DNA from: Betaproteobacteria bacterium MOLA814
GTDB taxonomy: Bacteria > Pseudomonadota > Gammaproteobacteria > Burkholderiales > Burkholderiaceae_C
Assembly: GCA_000496475.1 (NCBI GenBank)
Contig: AYMW01000003.1
Location: 455,931 to 519,930 of the forward strand
Direction: 5' to 3'
DNA: 64,000 nucleotides
Shown here: piece by piece, positions 1 through 8,829 of the stretch
How the letters are laid out: every line of letters starts with the position of its first letter
Numbering within the stretch: position 1 is the stretch's first letter
The notes under the pieces: generated by a model
What the model saw: only the letters and a program-made list of their open reading frames with translations
Told to the model about the DNA's origin: nothing
Databases searched by the model: none
Translations under genes and position numbers: made by a program

Positions 1-228
1 CATAGGCGACAACTCCAAAAACGGTGAGCCTGGGTCCAACAGTGTTTGTACGCGGTCACGCGGCAGCAGTTTGCCACGCGCTACATGCTTGGCTTTGGCC
101 GCATCGCCGCCACCGGCCGTGGTTTGACGGGTAACGGCTTTTAAGTCGTCAACCAGCACGTGCATGGCTGCGGCGTTGGCTTGGAAGTCTGCACTTCTGG
201 GGTTGAGTTGGCTGCGCAATTGGGGCAT
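1..228 (-). CDS. mccB: 3-methylcrotonyl-CoA carboxylase, carboxyltransferase (beta) subunit, N-terminal part only
   Basis: The 76 codons visible here start at an ATG and run off the left edge, so the 3' end is missing. The N-terminus (MPQLRSQLNPRSADFQANAA, followed by an AKHVARGKLLPRDRV stretch and LLDPGSPFLEL) is typical of the biotin-dependent carboxyltransferase subunit of methylcrotonyl-CoA carboxylase. That enzyme carboxylates 3-methylcrotonyl-CoA in leucine degradation. The KLLPRDRV/LLDPGSPF pattern also occurs in other acyl-CoA carboxylases (propionyl-, geranyl-CoA). The exact substrate is therefore inferred from the isovaleryl-CoA dehydrogenase gene further right in the window. The gene is divergent from the AraC-type regulator with 107 bp between the start codons. 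Confidence 0.85.
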   Translation of the reverse strand, partial: MPQLRSQLNPRSADFQANAAAMHVLVDDLKAVTRQTTAGGGDAAKAKHVARGKLLPRDRVQTLLDPGSPFLELSPM

Positions 229-335
229 GGCTGTGTCCTACGGGTCTAACAGTTCTGTACAAACCACCAGCTTACGCCAGCGCACAGCACTTGTTAGGCC
301 GCATAGGTTGCAAATCGTGCCAATATAATAATTCC

Positions 336-1382
336 ATGATCAGCCGCAAACCACCCGCGCAGCCTCAATCCGCCAAACTGCTGATGGGTCAATCTGTGAC
401 GCCCATGGCTTTTGTAAGAGGCATGGCACGCGCTTTAAGCAAGGCTCAGCTGCCACTCAATGCGTGGCTAGAAAAAGCACAGATTACGCCAGACCAGCTT
501 GATCAACCCTTGGCCACCATCACCGCGGCGCAAATGGAAGTGGCCAGTGAATGGGCCATGCGGGCCCTCAATGACGAAGCCTTGGGTTGGTTTGAGCGCG
601 CGCTGCCTTGGGGCAGCTACGGCATGTTGGCCAGGGCATCGATGGGCGCTAACAATCTTGGCATTGCCATGCGGCGCTGGAGCCGCCACCACGGCTTGCT
701 CACCTCATTGGTGGCGCTGCACATCACGCCTCGACCTGATGCGCTGATAGACATCACCATCACCGACCTAGGCGTTGAGCCCAAATTGCAAGAGTTTTGC
801 CATGTCACCTTGCTGCGCAATATGCTGGGCTTTGCCAGCTGGGCGGTTGACTCTCGCCTGAGCTTGCACAGCGCATCGTTTGCATTTACTGAACCTGCGC
901 ATGCTGCCGCGTATGACGTTCTGTTTCAATGCCCCGTGACGTTTGGCGCAAGCCACACCCACATGACTTTGGCCAGTAATTATTTAGACTTGCCGCTGCG
1001 CAGAGACGAGTTGGCCTTAAACACCATGCTGCAACGCGCTTTGCCACTCACCGTGCGCCACTACCGACGCGACCGTTTGCTGGTGCAACAAGTGCAGCAA
1101 CTGCTGGGCAGCGACCGCCCAGCGCCCACAGCAGACGACTTGGCCAACCAGTTGAACATGTCCACGCGCAGCTTATACCGACAGTTGCAAGAAGAAGGCG
1201 CCAGTTGGCAACAACTCAAAACCCAGCACGCTATGACACTGGCGCGCCTGGCCCTGCTGACCCACAACTGGCCCATTAAACAAGTCGCCAGCCACTGCGG
1301 CTTTGCCAACGAGAAAAGCTTCATGAGGGCTTTTAGACAGCACACCGGCCACTCGCCAGCGGCATTTCGTCAGCGAAAATAA
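336..1382 (+). CDS. AraC family transcriptional regulator with an Arabinose_bd-type N-terminal domain
   Basis: A 348-residue protein with a long N-terminal sensing region of the OruR/ArgR-like type (PF12625 style) and a C-terminal double helix-turn-helix. The HTH is visible as ADDLANQLNMSTRSLYRQLQ and then IKQVASHCGFANEKSFMRAF, followed by HTGHSPAAFR, the classic AraC signature. The ATG at 336 was chosen; an in-frame TTG lies 45 bp upstream but would add a Cys-rich tail unlike the family. TATAAT lies at 324-329, just before the ATG, with no clear Shine-Dalgarno. The gene is divergent from mccB and upstream of ectABCD on the same strand, so it may control either; divergence favours mccB. The inducer is unknown. 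Confidence 0.88.
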   Translation: MISRKPPAQPQSAKLLMGQSVTPMAFVRGMARALSKAQLPLNAWLEKAQITPDQLDQPLATITAAQMEVASEWAMRALNDEALGWFERALPWGSYGMLARASMGANNLGIAMRRWSRHHGLLTSLVALHITPRPDALIDITITDLGVEPKLQEFCHVTLLRNMLGFASWAVDSRLSLHSASFAFTEPAHAAAYDVLFQCPVTFGASHTHMTLASNYLDLPLRRDELALNTMLQRALPLTVRHYRRDRLLVQQVQQLLGSDRPAPTADDLANQLNMSTRSLYRQLQEEGASWQQLKTQHAMTLARLALLTHNWPIKQVASHCGFANEKSFMRAFRQHTGHSPAAFRQRK

Positions 1383-1690
1383 CCCAATACCCTAGCTGGC
1401 ACAAGGGTTAATAGGCCGCTTTGAAGTTGTTGAGCTTCGGCTGTTGTGTGTCGAACAGGGTGCTGCCACCTAGGTAAAACCCTCTAAGCAATGACCCCTT
1501 GTGCGAAATACAGGCTTGTCAACCCCCTCTTAATATTTGAAAGAATCTAAGCATCAATATCAAAATAACCAAGAGTTGTATAGACTATTTGCGTGTTGGT
1601 TACTTTGATGCCCTACTTCACAAACGCGTGACATGCCGGCATCCGTTTAGTTTGATTGAATCTTTATTGTTATCTGAGCAGCCCACTGGA
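1383..1690 (+). promoter_or_regulatory. 308-bp gap upstream of ectA, presumed ectABCD promoter region
   Basis: No gene is seen here. The part around 1525-1600 is markedly A+T rich, with several possible -10-like hexamers such as TAATAT at 1531. No convincing pair of -35/-10 boxes with correct spacing could be chosen. By position it should hold the osmotically controlled promoter of the ect operon. The ectA ATG at 1691 has no strong ribosome binding site. Confidence 0.4.
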
Positions 1691-2305
1691 ATGGTCGCTG
1701 CATCTGCAGTCGAATTTGAGCCCTTGCGTGCCGAGCATGGTCAGGCCCTGCACGCCCTCGTGGCGTCGTGCAAACCTCTGGATGAAAACTCCCTGTATTG
1801 CAATTTGTTGCAGGCGTCACACTTCGGTGCCTCCAGCATGGGCGCTTGGCAACAAGCAAGCCTTGGGCTAGAGCCACAACTGATTGGCAGCATCACTGGC
1901 TACCGCTTGCCAAATGACCCACATACGTTGTTTGTGTGGCAAGTCGCCGTAGACAAACAAGCCAGGGGTCAAGGTCTCGGTTTGCAGTTGTTGTCCCACT
2001 TGCTCGCGCACCTGTTGACCAACCAATCCCAGACACCGGTAACGCACTTGCAAACCAGCATTACCACCAACAACACAGCGTCTTGGGCCTTGTTTAAACG
2101 TTTTGCCAAACAACTTGCTGCGCCTACGCGCACCGACGTGTTGTTTGAGCACAGCGCCCACTTTGGCGGTTCAGCACCCACAGAACATGTGCTGACTGTT
2201 GGACCAATTGCGCCAGGTGCGCTGGCCAACTCGACCCACGCCAGCGCAGTCGATGCGCAAGAGCACGCCAACTCGCGTGCCATGCCTGAGCTCTCGCCAG
2301 GCTGA
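1691..2305 (+). CDS. ectA: L-2,4-diaminobutyrate N-gamma-acetyltransferase
   Basis: First gene of the ectoine operon: it acetylates L-2,4-diaminobutyrate to N-gamma-acetyl-diaminobutyrate using acetyl-CoA. The 204-residue GNAT protein has the EctA signatures LDENSLYCNLLQASHF near residue 30 and TGYRLP...TLFVWQVAVD followed by ARGQGLGLQLL, the acetyl-CoA binding R/Q-x-x-G-x-G/A loop. The ATG at 1691 matches the family N-terminus; in-frame TTG/GTG codons further upstream would add an unrelated 34-residue leader. The last ~30 residues (after FGGSAP) are an Ala/Ser-rich tail beyond the usual core. A 96-bp gap separates it from ectB. Confidence 0.93.
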   Translation: MVAASAVEFEPLRAEHGQALHALVASCKPLDENSLYCNLLQASHFGASSMGAWQQASLGLEPQLIGSITGYRLPNDPHTLFVWQVAVDKQARGQGLGLQLLSHLLAHLLTNQSQTPVTHLQTSITTNNTASWALFKRFAKQLAAPTRTDVLFEHSAHFGGSAPTEHVLTVGPIAPGALANSTHASAVDAQEHANSRAMPELSPG

Positions 2306-2401
2306 CTACCCCACTTTTTTCAACAGGCCCCATTTCGCGGGCCAGTCTCTTTGCGCGCCTGTTTGCGCGCCACCACCCCCCACCCGAAAGGACAAACCGC
2401 T

Positions 2402-3709
2402 ATGGATATTTTTAAAAGCACTGAATCAGAGGTCCGCAGCTACTGCCGCTCTTTCCCCGTTGTCTTCGAACGCAGCCAAGGTGAATGGCTGTACGACGAC
2501 CAAGGCAACGCCTACTTGGACTTTTTGTCAGGCGCAGGTACGCTGAACTACGGCCACAACAACCGCCACCTCAAAGATGCGCTGTTGAAATACATAGGGC
2601 AAGACGGGGTCACACACGGCTTGGACATGCACACCAGCGCAAAGGCTGATTTTTTACACGCCATGCGCAGCTTTATATTTGAGCCACGCGGCTTGAACTA
2701 CAAAATTCAATTCACAGGTCCCACCGGCACCAACGCGGTTGAAGCCGCGATGAAACTGGCCCGTAAAGTGACAGGACGCACCAACATCATCTCGTTTACC
2801 AACGGCTTTCATGGCGTGAGCTTGGGCGCGTTGGCAGCCACAGGCAACAGCCACCACAGAGGCGGCGCAGGCATTGACATGGGTGGCATCACGCGCATGC
2901 CCTTTGACGGCTATTTGGGTGAAGGCATAGACACCACACAGTATTTAGACAAAGCCTTAAGCGATGCCAGCAGCGGCGTGGACAAGCCAGCTGCTGTGAT
3001 TGTTGAAACGGTGCAAGGCGAAGGCGGCGTGAATGCAGCAAGCCCTGAATGGCTGCGCGCGCTGGCGGATGTGTGCAAGCGCCACAGCATATTGCTGATT
3101 GTTGATGACATACAAGCTGGCTGCGGACGAACGGGCAAGTTCTTCAGCTTTGAGGACGCTGGCATCAAGCCCGACATCGTGACCTTGTCCAAGTCAATAT
3201 CTGGTTACGGTCTGCCTATGGCTGTGGTGCTGATGCGCCCCGAACTAGATCAATGGACGCCAGGTGAACACAACGGCACCTTTAGGGGCAACAACTTGGC
3301 CTTTGTCACGGCCACTGCCACTTTGGCCCACTACTGGTCTGACGATGTGTTTGCCAAAGACGTGGAACGAAAAGGCCGCTTGGTATCCAACCGCTTGGAC
3401 CAAATGGCCACACGCCACGGACGTGGGCGGTTTGACACCAAGGGACGTGGCATGTTCCAAGGCATTGACTGCATCAACGGCGACATTGCCAACGCCATTG
3501 CCAAGCGCTGTTTCACGCAAGGCGTGGTGATTGAAACCAGTGGCGCCAATGACCAGGTGTTGAAAGTGTTTTGCCCATTAACTATCAGTGATGACAACCT
3601 GAAAAAAGGCTTAGACGTTATTGAGCAAAGCATGCGCGCAGTGTGCCAAGCGCTCAACAAATGGCCGCAGCGCGATGAGTACTTTGTGGCCGAAGACGTC
3701 AGCGCTTAA
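2402..3709 (+). CDS. ectB: L-2,4-diaminobutyrate--2-oxoglutarate transaminase
   Basis: PLP-dependent class III aminotransferase that converts L-aspartate-semialdehyde and glutamate to L-2,4-diaminobutyrate, the first committed step of ectoine synthesis. The start ATG at 2402 gives the typical EctB N-terminus ([20 protein letters not shown]) and is preceded by a GAAAGGA ribosome binding site at 2386-2392. The 435 residues carry the PLP-phosphate loop ([12 protein letters not shown]), [18 protein letters not shown], and the Schiff-base lysine in [10 protein letters not shown] (about residue 264). The length is normal for EctB (about 420-440). It is followed 31 bp later by ectC. Confidence 0.97.
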   Translation: MDIFKSTESEVRSYCRSFPVVFERSQGEWLYDDQGNAYLDFLSGAGTLNYGHNNRHLKDALLKYIGQDGVTHGLDMHTSAKADFLHAMRSFIFEPRGLNYKIQFTGPTGTNAVEAAMKLARKVTGRTNIISFTNGFHGVSLGALAATGNSHHRGGAGIDMGGITRMPFDGYLGEGIDTTQYLDKALSDASSGVDKPAAVIVETVQGEGGVNAASPEWLRALADVCKRHSILLIVDDIQAGCGRTGKFFSFEDAGIKPDIVTLSKSISGYGLPMAVVLMRPELDQWTPGEHNGTFRGNNLAFVTATATLAHYWSDDVFAKDVERKGRLVSNRLDQMATRHGRGRFDTKGRGMFQGIDCINGDIANAIAKRCFTQGVVIETSGANDQVLKVFCPLTISDDNLKKGLDVIEQSMRAVCQALNKWPQRDEYFVAEDVSA

Positions 3710-3740
3710 CAAACAACACGCACTTATTAAGGAATAACAA

Positions 3741-4139
3741 ATGATTGTTAGACAACTACAAACCGCCAAAGACAGTACGCGACGCATAGACAGCACAGGC
3801 TGGAACAGCGTTCGGATGCTGCTCACCAACGACAACATGGGCTTTTCGTTTCACATCACAACCATCTACGAAGGTGCCGAACTGGAGATGCACTACCAAA
3901 ACCACCTTGAATCGGTGTATTGCATGAGCGGACGCGGTGAAATTCAAAATGTGACAACTGGTGAGGTTCATCCCATCTCACCGGGCACCATGTACGCCCT
4001 GGACAAACATGACAAACACATACTGCGCGGGTTCGAGGAAATGAGCATGGCTTGTGTATTCAACCCACCACTCATTGGCAACGAAGTCCACAACGACAGC
4101 GGTGCATACGAGTTGACCGCGCAGACCATCACCGATTAA
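3741..4139 (+). CDS. ectC: L-ectoine synthase
   Basis: Cyclises N-gamma-acetyl-L-2,4-diaminobutyrate to ectoine. The 132-residue single-domain cupin has the family N-terminus [17 protein letters not shown] and the signatures [33 protein letters not shown] and [15 protein letters not shown]; the Glu, Tyr and His residues expected for the metal site are present. The length is the standard ~130 residues. A TAAGGA ribosome binding site lies about 8 bases before the ATG. It sits between ectB and ectD in the canonical ectABCD order. Confidence 0.97.
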   Translation: MIVRQLQTAKDSTRRIDSTGWNSVRMLLTNDNMGFSFHITTIYEGAELEMHYQNHLESVYCMSGRGEIQNVTTGEVHPISPGTMYALDKHDKHILRGFEEMSMACVFNPPLIGNEVHNDSGAYELTAQTITD

Positions 4140-4169
4140 ACAGCAACACAGGCGCACAGGAGTATCCCA

Positions 4170-5069
4170 ATGCTGACCCCCAGAGACGACTTATACCCCT
4201 CACGATTTGGCAAACAAACGCAATACCTGCCACGCCAAGACCCCGTGATTCATGGCGATGCTCAGCAGCGCGCCCTTACTGGCCTAAGCGCTGAACAACT
4301 GGCATCGTTTGACAACGATGGCTTTGTCATCTTGCACAGTGTTTTTAACAACGACGAGGTGCTGGCCTTGCGAGCAGAGTCAGACCGTCTGCGCCAAGAC
4401 CCCGCTATGCGCAGCAGCAAAGAGGTCATTCGAGAGCCACATGATGGTGCAGTGCGCTCTGTGTTTAGGCCCCATACCTTAAGCGACCTTGTCGCCAATA
4501 CAGTTGGCGACAAGCGCTTAAAAGACATTGCCCAAGGCTTGCTCAACGACGAGGTGTACATCCACCAGTCTCGTCTGAACTACAAACCTGGCTTCAGGGG
4601 GACTGAGTTCTATTGGCACTCCGACTTTGAAACGTGGCACGTCGAAGACGGCATGCCGCGTATGCGCGCTGTCAGTATGTCCATCACGCTGACAGACAAC
4701 CACGCCAATAACGGCTCATTGCTGCTGATACCTGGTTCGCATCAAACCTATGTCACGTGCACAGGCGAAACGCCAGAGAATCACTTTGAAAAGTCACTGC
4801 GTAAGCAGGAGTATGGCGTGCCCAGCGACGAGGCATTAAGCCGTTTGATTCAAGAAGGTGGCATTGTGCGCGCAGAGTGCGCACCAGGCTCTGTGATTGT
4901 CTTTGACTGCAACACCGTGCATGGCTCCAACAGCAACATCACCCCCGATGCACGTGCCAATATTTTTGTGGTCTACAACGCCATGACCAACGCAGTGATT
5001 GATCCTTTTTGCACCCAGCCCCCACGGCCAGAGCATGTCTGCACACGCGAAGATATCGTTGCTATTTAA
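4170..5069 (+). CDS. ectD: Ectoine 5-hydroxylase (Fe(II)/2-oxoglutarate dioxygenase)
   Basis: Converts ectoine to 5-hydroxyectoine using O2 and 2-oxoglutarate. The 299-residue protein is of normal length. The iron triad is visible: His150 and Asp152 in FYWHSDFETWHVEDG and the distal His251 in NTVHGSNSN. The EctD signature around this HxD and the downstream NITPDARANIFVVYN (2-oxoglutarate side) support hydroxylase rather than generic phytanoyl-CoA dioxygenase. The ATG is preceded by CAGGAG. Its stop overlaps by 8 bp the 3' end of the convergent YchJ-like gene, which leaves no room for a conventional terminator between them. Confidence 0.96.
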   Translation: MLTPRDDLYPSRFGKQTQYLPRQDPVIHGDAQQRALTGLSAEQLASFDNDGFVILHSVFNNDEVLALRAESDRLRQDPAMRSSKEVIREPHDGAVRSVFRPHTLSDLVANTVGDKRLKDIAQGLLNDEVYIHQSRLNYKPGFRGTEFYWHSDFETWHVEDGMPRMRAVSMSITLTDNHANNGSLLLIPGSHQTYVTCTGETPENHFEKSLRKQEYGVPSDEALSRLIQEGGIVRAECAPGSVIVFDCNTVHGSNSNITPDARANIFVVYNAMTNAVIDPFCTQPPRPEHVCTREDIVAI

Positions 5070-5457
5070 GCGCGTCTAGATAGAACCACACACCAGCTTC
5101 GCGCACGAACTGGCTGTGCTCTTGCAAACGGTGGCCTTTACCCGCGACGCGGTAACGCGCGACAAAGCTGACCTGCGCCGTATCGCCAGACTCGCTGTGA
5201 CTTTTGACGTCCAAGCCTAACCAAGTGCTTACAGCGTCGGGCTCCAAATCAGACGGCCGGGTGCTTGGATGCCATGTTGCAGACACATACCCCATGTCCC
5301 CAAGCACATACGCCGTATAGCGCGAGCGCATCAAAGCCTCAGCAGATTGGGCGGTGGCTGTGCCCTGTAGCATTGGTGCACAGCAAGCAACCAAGGTCAA
5401 AGCCTTGCCGCCACCAGTTTGACCACAGGGACAGGCCGGCTCATAAACTGTTGACAC
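5062..5457 (-). CDS. YchJ family (SEC-C-like) protein
   Basis: 131 residues with GTG start. The N-terminal cysteine cluster (Cys9, Cys11 in ACPCG and Cys25/Cys26 in LVACCAPML) followed by AEALMRSRYTAYVLGD is diagnostic of the YchJ/UPF0225 family, a small zinc-binding fold joined to an NTF2-like domain. The molecular role of the family is not established. It lies 2 bp downstream of the rhodanese gene and is almost certainly co-transcribed with it. Its last bases overlap the end of ectD on the other strand. Confidence 0.85.
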   Translation of the reverse strand: MSTVYEPACPCGQTGGGKALTLVACCAPMLQGTATAQSAEALMRSRYTAYVLGDMGYVSATWHPSTRPSDLEPDAVSTWLGLDVKSHSESGDTAQVSFVARYRVAGKGHRLQEHSQFVREAGVWFYLDALK

Positions 5458-5459
5458 GC

Positions 5460-5882
5460 TTACTGATCACGCTTGGCTGCGCGCTCTGCCAGAGTTTCAA
5501 TCGGTGAGTTGCTGGCTTGCCAGTCGGCAAAGCCACCGCCAATATGCGCCACGTTGGTCATGCCCATGTCTTGCAATGCCTTGGCAGCCAGCGCACTGCG
5601 CCAGCCTGCGCCACAAAACAAAACGAATTCTTTGCTCTCGTCGTCAAACACAGGCTTGTGATACGGCGAGTCAGGGTCCACCCAAAATTCCAACATCCCG
5701 CGCGGCGCATGCAAGGCACCAGCTGCTGTGCCGCTTGCGGTTAGCTCACGGATGTCACGGATATCCACCAGTTGCAATGTTGGATCGTTGTCCATACGGG
5801 CAACCACTTGCGCCACGCTATACGTCGTGACTTGCGCCATGGCCTCTGCCACTAACACTTTGTGTCCTTTAATAATAGCCAT
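5460..5882 (-). CDS. Rhodanese-like domain protein
   Basis: 140-residue single rhodanese domain. The DIRDIREL element near residue 41 and the active-site loop FCGAGWRSALAA with Cys90 indicate a potential sulfurtransferase or persulfide carrier; IGGGFADWQ is the typical C-terminal motif. No signal peptide is seen, so it is cytoplasmic. It lies between trkH (26 bp upstream on the same strand) and the YchJ-like gene (2 bp downstream). A later in-frame Met (MAQVTTYS, residue 15) is an alternative start. The sulfur acceptor is unknown. Confidence 0.88.
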   Translation of the reverse strand: MAIIKGHKVLVAEAMAQVTTYSVAQVVARMDNDPTLQLVDIRDIRELTASGTAAGALHAPRGMLEFWVDPDSPYHKPVFDDESKEFVLFCGAGWRSALAAKALQDMGMTNVAHIGGGFADWQASNSPIETLAERAAKRDQ

Positions 5883-5908
5883 CTCTTATGTCCAACCTAT
5901 CGGTGATT

Positions 5909-7369
5909 TCATTTACGCCAAAACTGCGCGGTGAACAACACCAACACAGACAACAACTCCAAGCGACCCAGCATCATGGCGACGGTGCACACCCACGTTT
6001 GGAAGTCGGTCAAGCTGCCATAGTTGGCAGCTGGACCTACGTTGCCCAATCCTGGACCAATGTTGTTCACTGTAGCCACCACAGCCGTGAACGCACTCAC
6101 CATGTCCATACCGGTATACAACAACACCATGGTGAGCGTGATGATGGTCGCCCCGTAAATCAGCATGAAAGCCATAACCGACATCAATACGGCGTTGCTA
6201 ATGGCTGTACCCCCCAGGTGCACAGGGTTCACCACGCGCGGGTGAATAGCCCGTACCAACTCGCGCTTGGCTTGCTTGACCAACAAAATCATGCGAACCA
6301 TTTTGATACCACCACCTGTTGAGCCTGCACACGACACAAAACAGCCCAAAAACACCAACAATACCGGCGCAAATGCAGGCCATAAAGCATAGTTGGCAGA
6401 CGAATAGCCCGTGGTTGTCGCAACCGATATCACTTGAAAGGCCGATACGCGCAACGCCTCTGGAAAGCTGTCCACCGTATTTTCAACAGCTAGCAGCACA
6501 CTCACCAAACCAATGCTGACCAACAGCACGACCAAGTAGCTGCGCACTTCTACATCACGCACCAAACTCATGACTGAGCCCATGCGCCACACAATGAAAT
6601 AGCGCGCAAAGCTGATGCCGGCCAGCAGCATAAACACCATGGCCACACCTTCGACGCGCATGGACTCAAAGTAACCAAGACTGGCATCGTGTGAGGACAT
6701 GCCACCCAAACTCACGGTGGTACTCATGTGCATGAACGCGTCTGACCAACTCATGCCTGCCCACCGGTAAGCTAAAAAACAACCCAACGACAACACAAAA
6801 TACACACCCCATAAACCGCGTGCGGTTTCAGCAATGCGGGGGGTGAGCTTGGCATCTTTCAAGGGGCCAGGTGTTTCAGCCTTGTACAGCTGCACACCGC
6901 CCAAACCCAACAATGGCAACACAGCCACCACCAACAACATGATGCCCAAGCCACCAAACAGTTGGAGGAAGCAGCGCCACACATTCACACTTAGCGGCAA
7001 GCCTTCTAGACCTGTGAGCACGGTAGCGCCAGTTGCCGTCAGGCCGCTTACAGCTTCAAAGTAGGCGTCTGTCCAATCCATGCGACCCACCCCCAACCAT
7101 AAAGGCAAGGCTGCAAATATTGGCAAGACAACCCAGACCAAGTTCACCAACATGAAGCCATCCTTGGGCATCAGTTCGCGGCGGTGTTTTTGTGTCCACC
7201 ACATCAGCAACACACCCGTTACAAACGTGGCGGCAAAGCCTATAAGCCATATTTCTTGCAGGCGATGCTCGTCTGCCCACCACGACCATGCCCACGGCAC
7301 CCAAAACGTAACAGAGAAAACCAACAACACGCGGGACAGCGCAGCTAGTACGGGCTTGAAATCATACAT
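5909..7369 (-). CDS. trkH: Trk-type potassium uptake channel subunit TrkH
   Basis: 486-residue polytopic inner-membrane protein of the TrkH/KtrB superfamily, K+ translocating. The four pore-loop selectivity segments can be read in order: TATGATVLTG, TTVSLGGMSS, TTTGYSSANY and NNIGPGLGNVG. The first transmembrane helices start directly at the N-terminus (LSRVLLVFSVTFWVPWAW). It is 8 bp downstream of trkA, so the regulatory and pore subunits are translated from one message. Together with ectABCD nearby it provides the rapid K+ phase of osmotic adaptation (inference from proximity). Confidence 0.96.
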   Translation of the reverse strand: MYDFKPVLAALSRVLLVFSVTFWVPWAWSWWADEHRLQEIWLIGFAATFVTGVLLMWWTQKHRRELMPKDGFMLVNLVWVVLPIFAALPLWLGVGRMDWTDAYFEAVSGLTATGATVLTGLEGLPLSVNVWRCFLQLFGGLGIMLLVVAVLPLLGLGGVQLYKAETPGPLKDAKLTPRIAETARGLWGVYFVLSLGCFLAYRWAGMSWSDAFMHMSTTVSLGGMSSHDASLGYFESMRVEGVAMVFMLLAGISFARYFIVWRMGSVMSLVRDVEVRSYLVVLLVSIGLVSVLLAVENTVDSFPEALRVSAFQVISVATTTGYSSANYALWPAFAPVLLVFLGCFVSCAGSTGGGIKMVRMILLVKQAKRELVRAIHPRVVNPVHLGGTAISNAVLMSVMAFMLIYGATIITLTMVLLYTGMDMVSAFTAVVATVNNIGPGLGNVGPAANYGSLTDFQTWVCTVAMMLGRLELLSVLVLFTAQFWRK

Positions 7370-7377
7370 ACGCGCTG

Positions 7378-8769
7378 TTAGCCGAAGAAAGTAGCGCTGA
7401 CTTGGAACAGCTTTTCCACGTCCCTGACAGAGCGCTTGTTGGGGATGAACACAATGATGTGGTCATTCTCTTGCACCAGTGTGTCGTGGTGGGGCATGAG
7501 TAGCACCGAGTCTTTGCCCTCGCCTCGCACGATGGCGCCAATGCTGGCATCTTTGGGCAGTTTGATTTCCTCTAAACGCCGCCCCACCAATTTTGACGTT
7601 TTAATGTCGCCACGGGCCACGCCTTCCAGCACCTCCGCGGCACCACGGCGCAGGCTGTGCACGGCGGCCACATCACCCCGACGCAAGTGGGCTAGCAATT
7701 CGCCAATAACGGTCTGTGCCGGAGAAATAGCAATGTCAATGGTGGAGCCCTCCATCATTTCAGCGTAGGCGCGCCTGTTGATCAGCGCCATTACCCGCTG
7801 CGCGCCCATGCGCTTTGCCAGCATGGCCGACATGATGTTGTCTTCGTCGTCATTGGTCAGTGACAAAAACACATCCATCTCACCCACGTTTTCTTCTTGT
7901 AGCAAATCCGCATCGGCCACATCGCCTTGCAACACCAAGACATTACTTGGCAACTGCTCGGCCAAGTATTCGCAACGCTTTTTATCGCGTTCAATGATCT
8001 TGACTTGGTACTTGGCGGCCAAGCTTTTAGCCAGACGCATTCCCACGCGTCCGCCACCGGCAATCATGATGCGCTGCACAGGTTGGTCACGTTTGTGTAG
8101 GGCAAACAGGACCTCGCGTAGCTTTTGTTTGTCAGCGAGCACAAACACCTCATCGCCTTCAAGGATGCGTGTGTTGGCCTTGTTGGGCACGGCATAGCCG
8201 TGACGGTAAATGGCCACCACGCGCATTTCAGCAGCAGGGAACAGTTCTTTGAATTCGCCCAAAGTGTGTCCTGCCAACGCACTGCCAGACACAGCGCGCA
8301 CGCCCACCATACTGGCGCGCTCTTGTGAAAAGTGCAGCACTTGCAGGGCCTCCGGGTATTGAATGAGTTGGTGGATGTAATTCATCACCGACTCTTCTGG
8401 ACAAATCACGTGGTCAACGGCAAAGCCGCTGCGCGATAGCAACTCGTCGCCCTCATTGAACTCACTAGAGCGCAACCTTGCAATGGTGGTGGGTATCCCA
8501 AACACGTCGTGTGCCACTTTGCACACAACCAAGTTGGTCTCGTCCATGGCGGAGCACGCAATGACCATGTCTGCGTCGTCCGCACCAGCTTGGCGCAGCA
8601 CGGACGGCTGAATGCCGTTGCCCACCACACCGCGTAGATCCAGCCGGTCCTCTAGATCACGCAGTCGCCCGGCGTCGGTATCGATCACCGTGATGTCGTT
8701 GCGCTCAGACACCAAACTCTCGGCTACGCTTTCACCCACGCGGCCGGCTCCAAGAATAATAATCTTCAT
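7378..8769 (-). CDS. trkA: Trk system potassium uptake regulatory protein TrkA
   Basis: 463-residue peripheral membrane NAD(H)/ATP-binding gating ring subunit. It contains two RCK_N/RCK_C repeats: the first Rossmann motif is IILGAGRVGE (GxGxxG at residues 7-12), the second IAGGGRVGMR (238-243), each followed by a TrkA_C-type beta domain (e.g. EGDEVFVLAD near 205 and ENDHIIVFIP near the end). The length equals E. coli TrkA. ATG start, 60 bp from the acyl-CoA dehydrogenase gene upstream, so it may also be read by transcripts from the liu operon. Confidence 0.96.
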   Translation of the reverse strand: MKIIILGAGRVGESVAESLVSERNDITVIDTDAGRLRDLEDRLDLRGVVGNGIQPSVLRQAGADDADMVIACSAMDETNLVVCKVAHDVFGIPTTIARLRSSEFNEGDELLSRSGFAVDHVICPEESVMNYIHQLIQYPEALQVLHFSQERASMVGVRAVSGSALAGHTLGEFKELFPAAEMRVVAIYRHGYAVPNKANTRILEGDEVFVLADKQKLREVLFALHKRDQPVQRIMIAGGGRVGMRLAKSLAAKYQVKIIERDKKRCEYLAEQLPSNVLVLQGDVADADLLQEENVGEMDVFLSLTNDDEDNIMSAMLAKRMGAQRVMALINRRAYAEMMEGSTIDIAISPAQTVIGELLAHLRRGDVAAVHSLRRGAAEVLEGVARGDIKTSKLVGRRLEEIKLPKDASIGAIVRGEGKDSVLLMPHHDTLVQENDHIIVFIPNKRSVRDVEKLFQVSATFFG

Positions 8770-8829
8770 AGCCAGCGATTTTAGGGGGTCAAATGGTGAT
8801 TTGGGCCATTTGAGAGTCGACTTGTGGGT

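Noticed and set aside
8789..8813. TCAAATGG/CCATTTGA hairpin between trkA and the acyl-CoA dehydrogenase gene
   Set aside because: Only 8 bp with a 9-nt loop and no T run in either direction; terminator or operator role cannot be supported.
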